Origin: Nitrococcus mobilis
GTDB lineage: Bacteria > Pseudomonadota > Gammaproteobacteria > Nitrococcales > Nitrococcaceae
DNA length: 64,000 nt
Direction of reading: 5' to 3'
Assembly (NCBI GenBank): GCA_024102725.1
Contig: JAGFJL010000010.1
Location: forward strand, 1-64,000
Shown: positions 1 through 8,306 of the stretch, piece after piece
How positions within the stretch are numbered: the stretch's first letter is position 1
How the letters are laid out: each line of letters begins with the position of its first letter
Position numbers and translations under genes: made by a program
The notes under the pieces: generated by a model
What the model was told of the DNA's origin: nothing
Database searches by the model: none
Seen by the model: only the letters and a program-made list of their open reading frames with translations

Positions 1-45
1 AAATCGCATCTTCCGGATCTCCTGTAGCAGCTCTGTCGCTCTCAT
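1..45 (-). mobile_element. 5' tip of an IS transposase (ISNCY-like), cut by window edge
   Basis: Reading leftward from an ATG at 45, the first 15 codons give MRATELLQEIRKMRF. An ideal Shine-Dalgarno GGAGGGAG lies 5 bases upstream (about 50-57). From memory, this start resembles ISNCY-type transposases that open with a 'LLxEIRxMRFEE' stretch before a helix-turn-helix. Only 15 residues are visible, so the family call is tentative. No terminal inverted repeat could be fixed between 46 and 167. The next gene, rhlB, is divergent. Confidence 0.55.
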
Positions 46-167
46 CGCGCTCCCTCCAGCAAGAGAGACAATGAGAACCGGACAGATCGTGTGCTACAAC
101 TCCGGACAAGTTACATGCTCCCAACACCCCCCAAGAAAAACCCTAACGAATCCGTTATCCTAGGGGC

Positions 168-1481
168 ATGAAAAATGATCTCCTCACCGATGTTCGCCTC
201 GATTCCTTAGGCCTCCATGAATCACTGCTGCTCGGCCTCAAGGAGGCCGGCTTCAGTCATTGCACCCCGGTACAAGCCGCCGCGCTACCCGTCTTGCTCC
301 AACACCGCGATGTGGCCGCACAAGCCCAAACCGGAACCGGCAAATCGGCCGCCTTCCTGCTCGCCACCATGCACTATCTGATGACCACGCCGGTCGCGGA
401 AGACAAGGCAGGCCCTTGGGCGTTGATTCTGGCGCCGACCCGAGAGCTTGCCCTACAGATCCACCGCGATGCCGAAAAACTGGGCTATTTCACCGGAATG
501 CGTTGCACCGCCGTCTACGGTGGGATCGGTTATGAGCCGCAGCGCGCTGAGCTCACGCAAGGAGTCGATATCATCGTCGGCACACCGGGGCGCATCATCG
601 ACTTCTACAAGCAACGTGTCTTTAGCCTGGACAACATCGAGGTCGTGGTCCTGGATGAAGCCGACCGTATGTTCGACATGGGATTCATCACCGATGTCCG
701 CTACCTCCTGCGCCGCATGCCGCCGGCCTCTCGCAGGATCAATATGCTGTTCTCCGCCACGCTCTCCGAGCGGGTCAAGGAGCTGGCCTATGAGCATATG
801 AACGCTCCGGAGACTATTGCCATCGAGCCCGAGCAGGTAACGGCCGAAAAAGTCCGCCAATCCCTCTACCACGTGGCGAGCGCGGACAAGATCGGTTTAC
901 TCCTCAGTGTGCTACGCCAGCAGGACGCCACCCGCACCTTGGTGTTCGTCAACACCAAGCGCGACGCCGAGCGGGTAACCGCTTATCTGGTCAGCAACGG
1001 CTTCGAGGCGGAAGTCATCTCCGGAGACATCCCACAGAAGAAACGCGAACAGCTGCTGCAGCGATTTCAGGAGGGAAAGCTCTCCCTACTGGTAGCAACC
1101 GATGTTGCGGCACGCGGGCTGCACATCCCCGATGTCAGCCGTATCGTCAACTACGATCTGCCGCAGAATGCGGAAGATTATGTCCACCGCATCGGCCGTA
1201 CCGCCCGTGCCGGAGCCAGCGGCGACGCGATCAGTTTTGCCTGCGAGGCCTATGTTTACTCCTTACCCGAGATCGAGGCGTACATACATCAAAAGATTCC
1301 GGCCGAAATGGCCTCATCCGAGCTGATCGCCACCGACATCAACCCGCCCCGGCGCACACCACGCCGCAAGCCGCCGCAAAGTGGCTCGCAGAACCGAGGC
1401 GGGCGTCGCGGCACCGGGCGTGGCACCAAGAAGACCACCTCGGCCAAACCCGCCGTGAGCGAAGATCACGCCGATAGTTGA
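168..1481 (+). CDS. rhlB: ATP-dependent RNA helicase RhlB-like (DEAD-box)
   Basis: A 437-residue DEAD-box helicase. The Q-motif region (about 30-40) is followed by Walker A AQTGTGKS (about 52-59), PTRELA, the Walker B DEAD in VLDEADRMFDMGF (about 160-172), SAT in LFSATLS, and motif VI HRIGRTARAG (about 340-350). The order and wording of the blocks, such as the 'YGGxGY' and 'ATDVAARGLHIP' stretches, match RhlB more than RhlE or SrmB. The last 60 residues are basic and rich in Arg, Gly and Lys, as in RNA-binding tails. RhlB unwinds RNA and in E. coli works in the RNA degradosome. The start ATG has AGGGG almost touching it, which is too close for a normal ribosome site. A strong stem-loop follows the stop. 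Confidence 0.9.
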   Translation: MKNDLLTDVRLDSLGLHESLLLGLKEAGFSHCTPVQAAALPVLLQHRDVAAQAQTGTGKSAAFLLATMHYLMTTPVAEDKAGPWALILAPTRELALQIHRDAEKLGYFTGMRCTAVYGGIGYEPQRAELTQGVDIIVGTPGRIIDFYKQRVFSLDNIEVVVLDEADRMFDMGFITDVRYLLRRMPPASRRINMLFSATLSERVKELAYEHMNAPETIAIEPEQVTAEKVRQSLYHVASADKIGLLLSVLRQQDATRTLVFVNTKRDAERVTAYLVSNGFEAEVISGDIPQKKREQLLQRFQEGKLSLLVATDVAARGLHIPDVSRIVNYDLPQNAEDYVHRIGRTARAGASGDAISFACEAYVYSLPEIEAYIHQKIPAEMASSELIATDINPPRRTPRRKPPQSGSQNRGGRRGTGRGTKKTTSAKPAVSEDHADS

Positions 1482-1485
1482 AATA

Positions 1486-1521
1486 CGGCCGGGTGATTCA
1501 AGCACGGCCCGCACCCGGCCG
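1486..1521 (+). terminator. Stem-loop after rhlB, probable terminator
   Basis: A perfect 10-base inverted repeat, CGGCCGGGTG at 1486-1495 and CACCCGGCCG at 1512-1521, with a 16-base loop. It begins 4 bases after the rhlB stop codon. No T-tract follows, so it may act with Rho or protect the 3' end rather than terminate alone. Confidence 0.55.
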
Positions 1522-1744
1522 ATAAACTATGGCAATCGCAAAGCGTGCCGACCGACCCCAAAGGACACGCCGGTAGCGCTGCCAGGGTGGCTCCGAATCC
1601 TTGCGCTCAGCCGCAGGCCCAGCGCCTGTGTGCACGGGTCGCAGCAGGCGGCCACCGGTTGATTCCAAGAGCTCCTAATTGACCGGCAACAAGGCCTCGT
1701 ACCACACTGGCACATTGACCACCAAGCGCAAAGGGACGGCGATT

Positions 1745-2173
1745 ATGAGCGAGGCCCGCACATTGCTCGAGGAGATCGAGCTCACGGTTCGCTGGGGTGA
1801 TATGGATGCGCTTGGCCATGTCAACAACGCCGTCTATTTCACCTATTTCGAGCAGATCCGCGTGGCATGGCTCGAACGCCTGTCGATGACAAGCGGCATC
1901 GGCGCCGGCGCGCATAGCGGGCCTGTAATAGTAACCGCTTGCTGCGTTTTTCATCGGCCGATCATCTATCCGGCGCGGCTGACCGTATGCATGTTCGGTG
2001 CCAATGTCGGCCGCAGCAGTTTTGAAACATTCTATGAAATACACGATGCCCAGCGACCGGATACCCATCATGCAAGCGGCAGCGCGAAGGTCGTCTGGGT
2101 GAATCATCGTGAGGGTCGCTCGATCCCGCTACCCGCTGAGCTGCGGCAGCTCCTGCCGAGCCCGACACATTAG
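1745..2173 (+). CDS. Acyl-CoA thioesterase, hotdog fold (YbgC/FadM-like)
   Basis: A 142-residue single-domain 4HBT hotdog protein. The sequence WGDMDALGHVNNAVY (about 16-30) carries the family's conserved Asp, Gly-His-Val-Asn signature, in which the Asp is catalytic in this family. Members hydrolyse acyl-CoA thioesters, often medium or long chain; the substrate cannot be read from sequence. The frame stays open upstream to a TTG at 1679, but ATG 1745 is preferred because AAGGGA lies about 8 bases upstream and the family block begins soon after. It sits 26 bases before acpH, a second enzyme acting on acyl carriers, so the two may be co-transcribed. Confidence 0.85.
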   Translation: MSEARTLLEEIELTVRWGDMDALGHVNNAVYFTYFEQIRVAWLERLSMTSGIGAGAHSGPVIVTACCVFHRPIIYPARLTVCMFGANVGRSSFETFYEIHDAQRPDTHHASGSAKVVWVNHREGRSIPLPAELRQLLPSPTH

Positions 2174-2199
2174 GACAGCGGATACAGAACGGCACTCAC

Positions 2200-2850
2200 A
2201 TGAACTATCTCGCCCATTTGTACTTGGCTGAAAACGACGACGCCGCGCTGGTTGGCAATCTGCTTGGCGATTTCGTCAAGGGTCGACTCGGCGCGCGGCT
2301 CGATTCGCCTATTTATCGAGGCATCAGGTTGCATCGGGCGGTTGATCGTTTCGCCGATGCACATCCGATCCATCACCGCAGTCGGCGACGGTTTAGCACA
2401 AAACGGCGCCGCTATGCCGGCATCATCGTCGATGTGGCTTACGATCACTTTCTTGCTCGGCATTGGTCTCGATTCCGCACTGAGCCGTTGGATCAATTCG
2501 CAAAACGCGTCTATGCGGCTTTGTATCGTTATCATGCCGAGCTCACGCCACGCCTGCGCCAGATTCTGCCCTACATGGTACGGGAAAATTGGCTCACGGC
2601 TTACCGTGACGTGGACAACATCGGCCTGGCCTTGGATCGGCTCTCATTAAGGCTGTCCCGTCCATCCCCGCTGCCCGGCGCGGTTGCTGAGATTCGCAGC
2701 GCCTATGGAGACCTGGAAACGGATTTCATGCGGCTCTTACCCGAGCTAGAACACTTCACCAAAAGCCGCCACGACAGCAGGCTCGTGTTGTCGCACCCTT
2801 TGCCTTATCGGCTTGGGAAATGGCCGCAGCGAGAGGGCGATCGCCGGTGA
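2200..2850 (+). CDS. acpH: Acyl carrier protein phosphodiesterase
   Basis: A 216-residue protein of the AcpH family (DUF479). It opens with MNYLAHLYLA and continues with GNLLGDFVKG (about 19-28), both hallmarks of the family. Further HD-like metal residues appear in LHRAVDRFAD and VDVAYDHFLARHW. AcpH removes the 4'-phosphopantetheine arm from holo-ACP to give apo-ACP in the cytoplasm. The length is close to E. coli AcpH (193 residues), with a slightly longer C-terminus. No clear ribosome site is visible. The stop overlaps the next gene's likely GTG start by four bases (GTGA), implying coupled translation. Confidence 0.92.
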   Translation: MNYLAHLYLAENDDAALVGNLLGDFVKGRLGARLDSPIYRGIRLHRAVDRFADAHPIHHRSRRRFSTKRRRYAGIIVDVAYDHFLARHWSRFRTEPLDQFAKRVYAALYRYHAELTPRLRQILPYMVRENWLTAYRDVDNIGLALDRLSLRLSRPSPLPGAVAEIRSAYGDLETDFMRLLPELEHFTKSRHDSRLVLSHPLPYRLGKWPQREGDRR

Positions 2851-4154
2851 GCACCGTTCGTAGCCACATCGGCCGTATCATGCTGGTCGCCCTCGCGGCC
2901 GGGCTGGCCGGCTATGGGCTTGCGAAGCTCTACCTTTGGTCTCAGGCTCGACACGGCATCGAGGAATTGGCCAGACTCGTCGCACCCTACGCCGAGCTCG
3001 AATGGCAAGGCATAAGCACAGGACTGGATGCGCAGACACGGATTCATGGCCTAACCCTACAGCCACGAGGACTAAACGACACGGTATCGATAAAAAGCTT
3101 AACGATAAAAACACCGGCACACCTCGGAGCGGAGGAACTCGTGCATCGGCTCACTCTGGGCGAGTTAACCGACTCTCTGCGGATCGAGGCGCGCGACCTT
3201 ACGATCCGAGTGGAGGGGCCGCTGCTCCAGCGACTCAATCAGCTCACGGGCGGATATCTGTGGAAGACGCCGCTGGCCGCTTTAGGCTGCGGGGGGGATA
3301 TCGAGAAGTTGGATCGAGCCATCCTAATGCAGGCAAACGACGACCCGGCGGTTCATGCAAACGTAGCGCTGCGCCTGCGAATGCATCGTCCTGCGCGGCG
3401 AGCGAGGCTATTGCTGGACACCGACCTGCAAGGGCTTGCTACGATCCGTCTAGAAGCGACCGTGGATCTGGATCATCCGGTTGTTCCCTCGAACGGTCCA
3501 ACGGCCGAGGCCCTACCCATCAAGGTAATCGCTTTGCAAATCCGCTATACCGATCAAGGGTTCAATGCCAACCGCAATCTGGTGTGCGCAAGCCGGCAGA
3601 ACCGGCCCGTAGCCGCCTTTCTCGACCGGCACCTCGCCGCCGTGCGGACAATGTACCGCGCGCGCAAGCCGGGACCGAACGAGCAATTTTTCACCCAGTA
3701 TCGAGATTTCGCCACCCATGGCGGCGACATCCTGATCGATCTCAATTTCAACAAACCGATGGCTTTGACCGCACTGTACCGAATGGGCAAGCAACCATTG
3801 GTCACTCAGGCGCAACTCTCACTTGCAATCAATGGCGTATCAGTCCCTGGCCCCGCCGAGACATGGTATCCCTGGATAAAGCGGGAGCAAGCACGGCCCC
3901 TCCTCGCTGTCCAGAAGACGGCCGCCACGAAGCCGGTCACCGCGGCGCCGCGCTTTCACGAGATCGCAGTGGCCGATCTCATCGATCATATCGGCGAGCA
4001 AGCTCGCCTCATTACCAAAGACGGTTTGCGCCACCAGGGGATCCTCGAGCAAGTCAATGCCAGCGCCGTAACTTTACGTTGGGGAATGAGCGGCGGTTAC
4101 ATGCGCTTCTCCATCGCGGCCGAAAAGATCAAAGAGGCGCGGATTTACCGCTAG
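2847..4154 (+). CDS. Membrane-anchored protein of unknown function with possible Sm-like C-terminal domain
   Basis: Product not recognised. From the GTG at 2847 it is 435 residues; the frame is also open from an ATG at 2820 inside acpH, but GAGAGGG stands upstream of the GTG and the GTGA overlap is typical of coupled genes. A transmembrane helix near residues 9-27 places the rest in the periplasm. The body, with phrases such as 'IHGLTLQP' and 'LRIEARDLTIRVEGP', looks like an AsmA/DUF945-type beta-rich repeat protein. The last ~65 residues (LIDHIGEQARLITKDG...GGYMRF...IKEARIYR) resemble a small beta-barrel of the Sm-like or SH3 type: glycine turns and a final basic strand. Linkage to acpH suggests an envelope or lipid role, but this is inference. 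Confidence 0.7.
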   Translation: MSTVRSHIGRIMLVALAAGLAGYGLAKLYLWSQARHGIEELARLVAPYAELEWQGISTGLDAQTRIHGLTLQPRGLNDTVSIKSLTIKTPAHLGAEELVHRLTLGELTDSLRIEARDLTIRVEGPLLQRLNQLTGGYLWKTPLAALGCGGDIEKLDRAILMQANDDPAVHANVALRLRMHRPARRARLLLDTDLQGLATIRLEATVDLDHPVVPSNGPTAEALPIKVIALQIRYTDQGFNANRNLVCASRQNRPVAAFLDRHLAAVRTMYRARKPGPNEQFFTQYRDFATHGGDILIDLNFNKPMALTALYRMGKQPLVTQAQLSLAINGVSVPGPAETWYPWIKREQARPLLAVQKTAATKPVTAAPRFHEIAVADLIDHIGEQARLITKDGLRHQGILEQVNASAVTLRWGMSGGYMRFSIAAEKIKEARIYR

Positions 4155-4194
4155 AGCCAATGATTCAAGGCCCAGCCGACGGCGTTGGGCACGC

Positions 4195-4216
4195 GCGGCG
4201 GTGCCGCAACCGCCGC
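4195..4216. terminator. GC-rich hairpin between convergent genes
   Basis: GCGGCGGT at 4195-4202 and ACCGCCGC at 4209-4216 form a perfect 8-base stem with a 6-base loop. It lies between the stop of the upstream membrane-protein gene and the stop of phaB, which converge here, so it could end transcription from both sides. No T-tract on either strand. Confidence 0.45.
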
Positions 4217-4270
4217 TGCCACAAGACATGAACAAACCCCATAGTAATTGGCGCGCAACGCCATGCTGAC

Positions 4271-5017
4271 TCAGAAAGAGCAGAATAGGGCCCCATTGAT
4301 CGGAATATTGGCGCCATTAATGTATTGGGAGTCGTCGGACGCCAGGAATACGGCCACCCGAGCCACCTCACCGGGCTCTCCCATCCGCCCGGCTGGAATC
4401 TGCGCGACGATCGCTGCGCGAACCTTATCTGGGATGGCCTCGGTCATGGAAGTACGTATGTATCCGGGCGAAATAGTGTTGACGGTTATACCTTTAGCCG
4501 CGCTTTCCTTGGCTAACGCCATGGTAAAGCCATGCATACCCGCCTTGGCGGCTGAATAGTTGGTTTGGCCGAACTGCCCGGTTTGACCATTTACCGAGGC
4601 GATGTTGATGATACGCCCAAATCCCCGTGCCCGCATGTCGCCGATGAACTGGCGCGTCACATTGAATGCACTAATGAGATTGACCTCGATGACGGCATTC
4701 CAGCTCTCGGGCTCCATCTTGTGCAGGAATGCATCCCGGGTAATACCCGCCGCATTGACAATCACATCGACCTTACCATGCTCGGCCTCGAGCGCACTCG
4801 CCATGCTGACGCAAGCGTCATAGTCCGACACATCGCAGGCCACCCAATGGATTTCATAACCCAGCTCGCGTTGGATCGCTTGCCAACTGGCAATAGCTTC
4901 TTTCTCCGGATCAACGCACGTGGTTACCACCCGGTAGTCGGCGCCGGCCAACTGCTGGCAGATCGAGGTACCGATTCCACCGTTGCCACCTGTCACTAAC
5001 GCCATGCGTTTACTCAT
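4271..5017 (-). CDS. phaB: Acetoacetyl-CoA reductase (NADPH)
   Basis: A 248-residue short-chain dehydrogenase. The cofactor loop TGGNGGIG (about 9-16), NAAG (about 88-91) and the catalytic Ser, Tyr-x-x-x-Lys in NIASVNGQTGQ and TNYSAAKAG are all present. The phrase ALVTGGNGGIGTSIC and the block GQFGQTNYSAAKAGMHGFTMALA are typical of PhaB rather than FabG. PhaB reduces acetoacetyl-CoA to (R)-3-hydroxybutyryl-CoA, the monomer for polyhydroxybutyrate. GAGGA lies 7 bases before the ATG. The regulator phaR is upstream on the same strand, 0.48 kb away; phaA and phaC are not in the window. The C-terminus ends in GALFCSF, unlike the GGLHM-type ending usual in PhaB. Confidence 0.9.
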   Translation of the reverse strand: MSKRMALVTGGNGGIGTSICQQLAGADYRVVTTCVDPEKEAIASWQAIQRELGYEIHWVACDVSDYDACVSMASALEAEHGKVDVIVNAAGITRDAFLHKMEPESWNAVIEVNLISAFNVTRQFIGDMRARGFGRIINIASVNGQTGQFGQTNYSAAKAGMHGFTMALAKESAAKGITVNTISPGYIRTSMTEAIPDKVRAAIVAQIPAGRMGEPGEVARVAVFLASDDSQYINGANIPINGALFCSF

Positions 5018-5501
5018 GTGCCCGTCCTCTTAACTCGCTTGCGCTGCAAACGACGTTCTATCGGCTAGCATTCCATCCCGCCTGGCTCAGCGTCCTTTCT
5101 CGGCACGCCGGTGCAACACCGAATGGCTTTCTGTGCCCACAAGCCGCTGGTGCCAGTATTCTTGTGCGGCGCACCATGATATGCCGCATAATAGAGGGAC
5201 AAGACTCGCTGGGTCAATGCATAAACTGGCGTGCGGCCTGGGCGATGAGCCGCGCTCCATATGCTTGACAGTACGTTTTATGAAGGTTGCGGATATAAGC
5301 CCTCGTAAGAGGCTATTGTTTATCCTTCATGAAGCCGCGCCCGGTAGAGAGCGGTCAGAACGACCTTAAGTCGACCTCATAGGGGATTTTTGAATAAGGA
5401 GGTAGCACGGAGCACCGCACCCGGCCATGGAAGGCCAGCCAGATGGTCGGTCATTGCAGCAGCGGGGGCATAACTCGCCCCGACGGTCGATCCGCTTGCC
5501 A
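5018..5501. other. Intergenic region between phaR and phaB
   Basis: 484 bases without a convincing gene. A short open frame on the plus strand (from about 5133) has no family look. The region should hold the phaB promoter, but no clear -35/-10 pair was found on the minus strand. It contains the nested hairpin at 5280-5330 listed separately. Confidence 0.5.
5280..5330. repeat. Nested imperfect inverted repeat
   Basis: ATGAAGG at 5280-5286 pairs with CCTTCAT at 5324-5330. Inside it GGATA (5291-5295) can alternatively pair with TATCC (5321-5325), and ATAAGCC (about 5295-5301) with GGCTAT (5311-5316). The result is a folded arm of about 50 bases upstream of phaB. No T-tract follows, so a regulatory site or RNA structure is as likely as a terminator. 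Confidence 0.4.
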
Positions 5502-5993
5502 TTATTCCGACTTATCGCCCGAGGACCCGTGGCTTTTCCGCTCGGAGCGCTGCTCCGTATCCCCCGTATTGAGACCACTGATCGCCCGCCACATGGCAAG
5601 GTTGCGCTCTGCGATCTGGGTCAATATCTGCATCGGATTGGCATCTATGAAACTGCGCGTTCGCTCACGAAAGACACGCTGCTGCTCCGCCCAGAGCTCC
5701 ATGCTCTTCTCGAGATAGCTCGTGAGCATATTCTGCATGCTGCCACCGTAGGCGCGAATCAGCTGAGCAAGCAGCGCGCTGCTGAAAATCGGCTCACCGC
5801 CTTCCTCCTCCTCGGCGATGATCTGCAACAAGATGCTGCGCGTGAGGTTCATCTTGGTTTTGGCGTCAATAACCTCAAATTCGACGCCGTTGATAACCAG
5901 ATGCTTAACATCGGCGAGCGTAATGTAACTGCTGATGGCCGTATCATAAAGTCGCCGATTAGGATATTTTTTAATGATTCGTGTCTTAGCCAT
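5502..5993 (-). CDS. phaR: Polyhydroxyalkanoate synthesis regulator PhaR
   Basis: A 163-residue protein. The first 60 residues contain the PHB/PHA accumulation regulator DNA-binding block (IIKKYPNRRLYDTAISSYIT, then a VEVIDAKT-like strand), and the block after it, about 50-100, matches the PHB-accumulation domain (LTRSILLQIIAEEE; AQLIRAYGGSMQ). PhaR represses phasin and pha genes and leaves DNA when it binds nascent PHB granules. A good ribosome site GGAGG stands 6 bases before the ATG. It lies upstream of phaB on the same strand. A perfect 12-base palindrome at 6216-6227, about 220 bases before its start, is a candidate control site. Confidence 0.93.
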   Translation of the reverse strand: MAKTRIIKKYPNRRLYDTAISSYITLADVKHLVINGVEFEVIDAKTKMNLTRSILLQIIAEEEEGGEPIFSSALLAQLIRAYGGSMQNMLTSYLEKSMELWAEQQRVFRERTRSFIDANPMQILTQIAERNLAMWRAISGLNTGDTEQRSERKSHGSSGDKSE

Positions 5994-6470
5994 CGGGCGC
6001 CTCCAATGCTAAAGCGTTTACCGGCGCCAGCTCTGCTCATCCAGCTGTGTCCTGCCGGTGAGATCATCGTAGGATCTTCGCATGTCACACCCAACTCGTC
6101 TCGAGGGTTCGATATCGAACAGCGCGCATTGACCGTGCCGGCAGAGGGAGCTTGCCATCGTGCAACATGGTGTCGCTCGCGCTTGGACGCTGGCCGGGCG
6201 CCCTGCGCTCACACACTATTGCAATAGACCATAGTATGGCACTGTTGCCGATACCGCGTCGCGGCTATGCACAATAATTATGAATGGGCGCATCATTGAA
6301 AATGCCGCATCGGCTGCTTGGCGTAGAGCCTCGCCAAAGCCCAGCGAGGGCGCCGCTACAGGGCAGAATTTACGGGCCCCGCCCGGGGGTAAATAAGCCG
6401 CGCCTCACGGAGCAAAACGGCGGGGGCTGCAGATAGGCCGCCGAGCGCACACCTTGCTAGAAGAGCTCCT
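5994..6470. other. Intergenic region upstream of phaR
   Basis: 477 bases with no credible gene on either strand. It separates phaR from the 3' end of the broken HDOD gene, both on the minus strand. It contains the palindrome CTATTGCAATAG at 6216-6227 and a GC-rich run with CCCCG/CGGGG symmetry near 6375-6395. Confidence 0.5.
6216..6227. promoter_or_regulatory. Perfect palindrome CTATTGCAATAG upstream of phaR
   Basis: The 12 bases are an exact palindrome with a TTGCAA core, followed at 6231 by ATAGTATG. It sits in the phaR leader region. PhaR proteins in other bacteria bind TGCA-rich symmetric sites, so autoregulation is possible, but no direct match to a known operator is claimed. Confidence 0.35.
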
Positions 6471-7570
6471 TTACCCCGACAATAGGCGCTGCACGGCCGC
6501 GATCTCCTCATGTGCCTCTTCGAGAATCGGCGCACACTCGGAGATACCCAACTCGGCTAGCCCCAACCGATTATAGACCGGTAACTCATCGAGGCTCGGG
6601 TAATGCCGGCTCGCCTCAGCGCCGGAATAACTCTGTAGCTGAGAGGCAATGATCAGATCAGCGTAATCCGCCTGGCCTTCATACGTGCGGTACCAATTCT
6701 CAGCTTCCAGTACGGCTGTTATCAGCTCGTCCGAGAAATTCCAGCGTCGCAAGATCATGGCACCGAGCCGACCGCGGTAGGCCGTGATGGTACTTTCGAG
6801 AAACTCCGGGCCCTGGGTCAGCTCATCGTAATCGTGCGCATGGGCCAGAATAGGCACGGCCCCGATGTCGTGGAGCAGTCCGGCAAGCAAGGCGCGATCC
6901 GGAGAAGCCGCTTAGCTTACGCGAGAGTACCGCGCTGATGGCTGCAACGACGGTGCTATGGGCCCATAGCTCCACCATGCGCCGGCGCAACAAACTATAT
7001 TTAGTCTGGAAGACTTTGCGCATGGTGGCCGCAACGATCACCTCACGGACGTTTTCCAGCCCAAGCCGCACGATAAAAGCCCCGTTGAGACTGCCGCTGG
7101 CCTTTTGACCAAGGAAGATGACGCTATTGGCCGTCTGAATGATACGCGCGGCGACAACCGGATCCGCTTGAATGATCCGCGCCACCTCGTTTGCCCCGGC
7201 ATCGAGATCGTTAATGGCTTGGCGAACCCGTAATGCGATCTCCGGCATACTGGGCAATGCCAGCCGGTCCTGAATGAGTTGGCAAAACAGATGGTCACCG
7301 CCCGCCCCCGCCACTTCGTCCACTTGATACTCGAACAGCGGGCGAATATTGAGCTGCGCCCAATGCGCTGACGCGAGAGACAAATCAGCTTAACCTCAGT
7401 ACAGGCGATGGTATTGAAAGGATACGGGTCTTCCAACCCCAACGGGTCTACCGCAATCCCGGCATTGCCCATGCCGATGAGGCTGCGCCGGGAACCGTCG
7501 TTACCAACAACAAGCACCGCGACGCCATCTGAAGGCAGTCGCCGGCTCCACCTCGTCGACGCCCACCCAC
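6471..7570 (-). pseudogene. Broken HDOD-domain signalling protein (two frameshifts)
   Basis: Three reading frames together spell one protein. From the 5' end: a cNMP-binding-like segment (VLVVGNDGSRRSLIG ... CTEVKLICLSRQRI, about 7517 to 7385); then, after a shift near 7360-7385, a HDOD domain (LALPSMPEIALRVRQAI, VARIIQADPVVAARIIQTANS, VRLGLENVREV) to about 6905; then, after a second shift at about 6895-6905, the HD-like end (LLAGLLHDIGAVPILAHAHDYDEL ...) to the stop at 6471. The intact form would be a cNMP-domain plus HDOD protein, a class linked to signalling. An IS630 remnant lies directly at its 5' side, so the true start is lost. Sequencing error cannot explain both shifts and the missing start easily; decay is likely. 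Confidence 0.8.
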
Positions 7571-7589
7571 CGTCGCCCGCCCCAGTGAA

Positions 7590-8068
7590 GTGTCCCGAAA
7601 ATATAAGAAGAAACGCTTTCGAATTTGGCGAGGATAACCTCCGGGGTGACTCTCCATACGGAGAGTCTGGCGCGACGGTTGTTGTAGTGATCGATGAAGT
7701 TTTGAATATTCGCGATCAGCTCTTTGACGCTGGAGAGCGAGCCGCACCGGATGGCTTGCTGGGTAATAAGATAAGGCCAAACCAGCGTTCGATCTGATTG
7801 AGCCAAGAGGCATGGGTCGGGGCTGGATGCCGAAGAGCGTGAACCAACACTGGACCGTATTCTTTGAGTCCCCCGTGTGCTCGGCCGCCAGCAGACCGAT
7901 CCACTTCCAAAGTTCAGGATGCTTTGTTGCAAGCTGGCTGGCCATGGGATGCTTGCGAGTGGCGTAGTTGTCCACGCTCAGATGCAAGCCCAGCGCCCGC
8001 TCGGGCGGATTCAACTTTACAATTCGGCACGCTCGGCTTCGTTTAAGGTAATCTCTACGCTCATGCAC
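7590..8068 (-). pseudogene. Remnant of an IS630-family transposase
   Basis: Pieces of the C-terminal half of an IS630/Tc1-like transposase appear in three frames: LHLSVDNYATRKHP (the catalytic DN[Y/H] block, about 7940-7985), HASWLNQIERWFG (about 7780-7820) and SSVKELIANIQNFIDHYN ... VILAKFESVSSYIF (about 7610-7740). At least two frameshifts separate them, and the N-terminal half, including the first catalytic Asp, is absent. The 3' end near 7590 adjoins the broken HDOD gene. From 8069 to 8306 no further transposase or gene was recognised; that stretch should hold the yebC promoter. No intact terminal repeats or TA target duplication could be fixed. Confidence 0.8.
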
Positions 8069-8306
8069 GGAGGGACCACAGAGGTAGCGCCATGTTCCGA
8101 ACGCTACACCAGCGGCCGGTTTATAATGGTACGGTTGTCAAACCGATAAACTCTTGGCTGCCGCTGGAGCCATATAGTGCATAGCCTGACCTGATCAGCT
8201 GGCCGGCACAAAATCGACAACTTACGGTATCAACTCTTAATAACGGAAGCGACGTGCAAACCGGATTCATCCTCTCCGGCTGCGTGGGTGCACCTCGAGG
8301 CAAATC

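Noticed and set aside
5265-5299. Sigma-70 promoter TTGACA ... TATAAG
   Set aside because: The spacer is 23 bases, too long, and no plus-strand gene follows.
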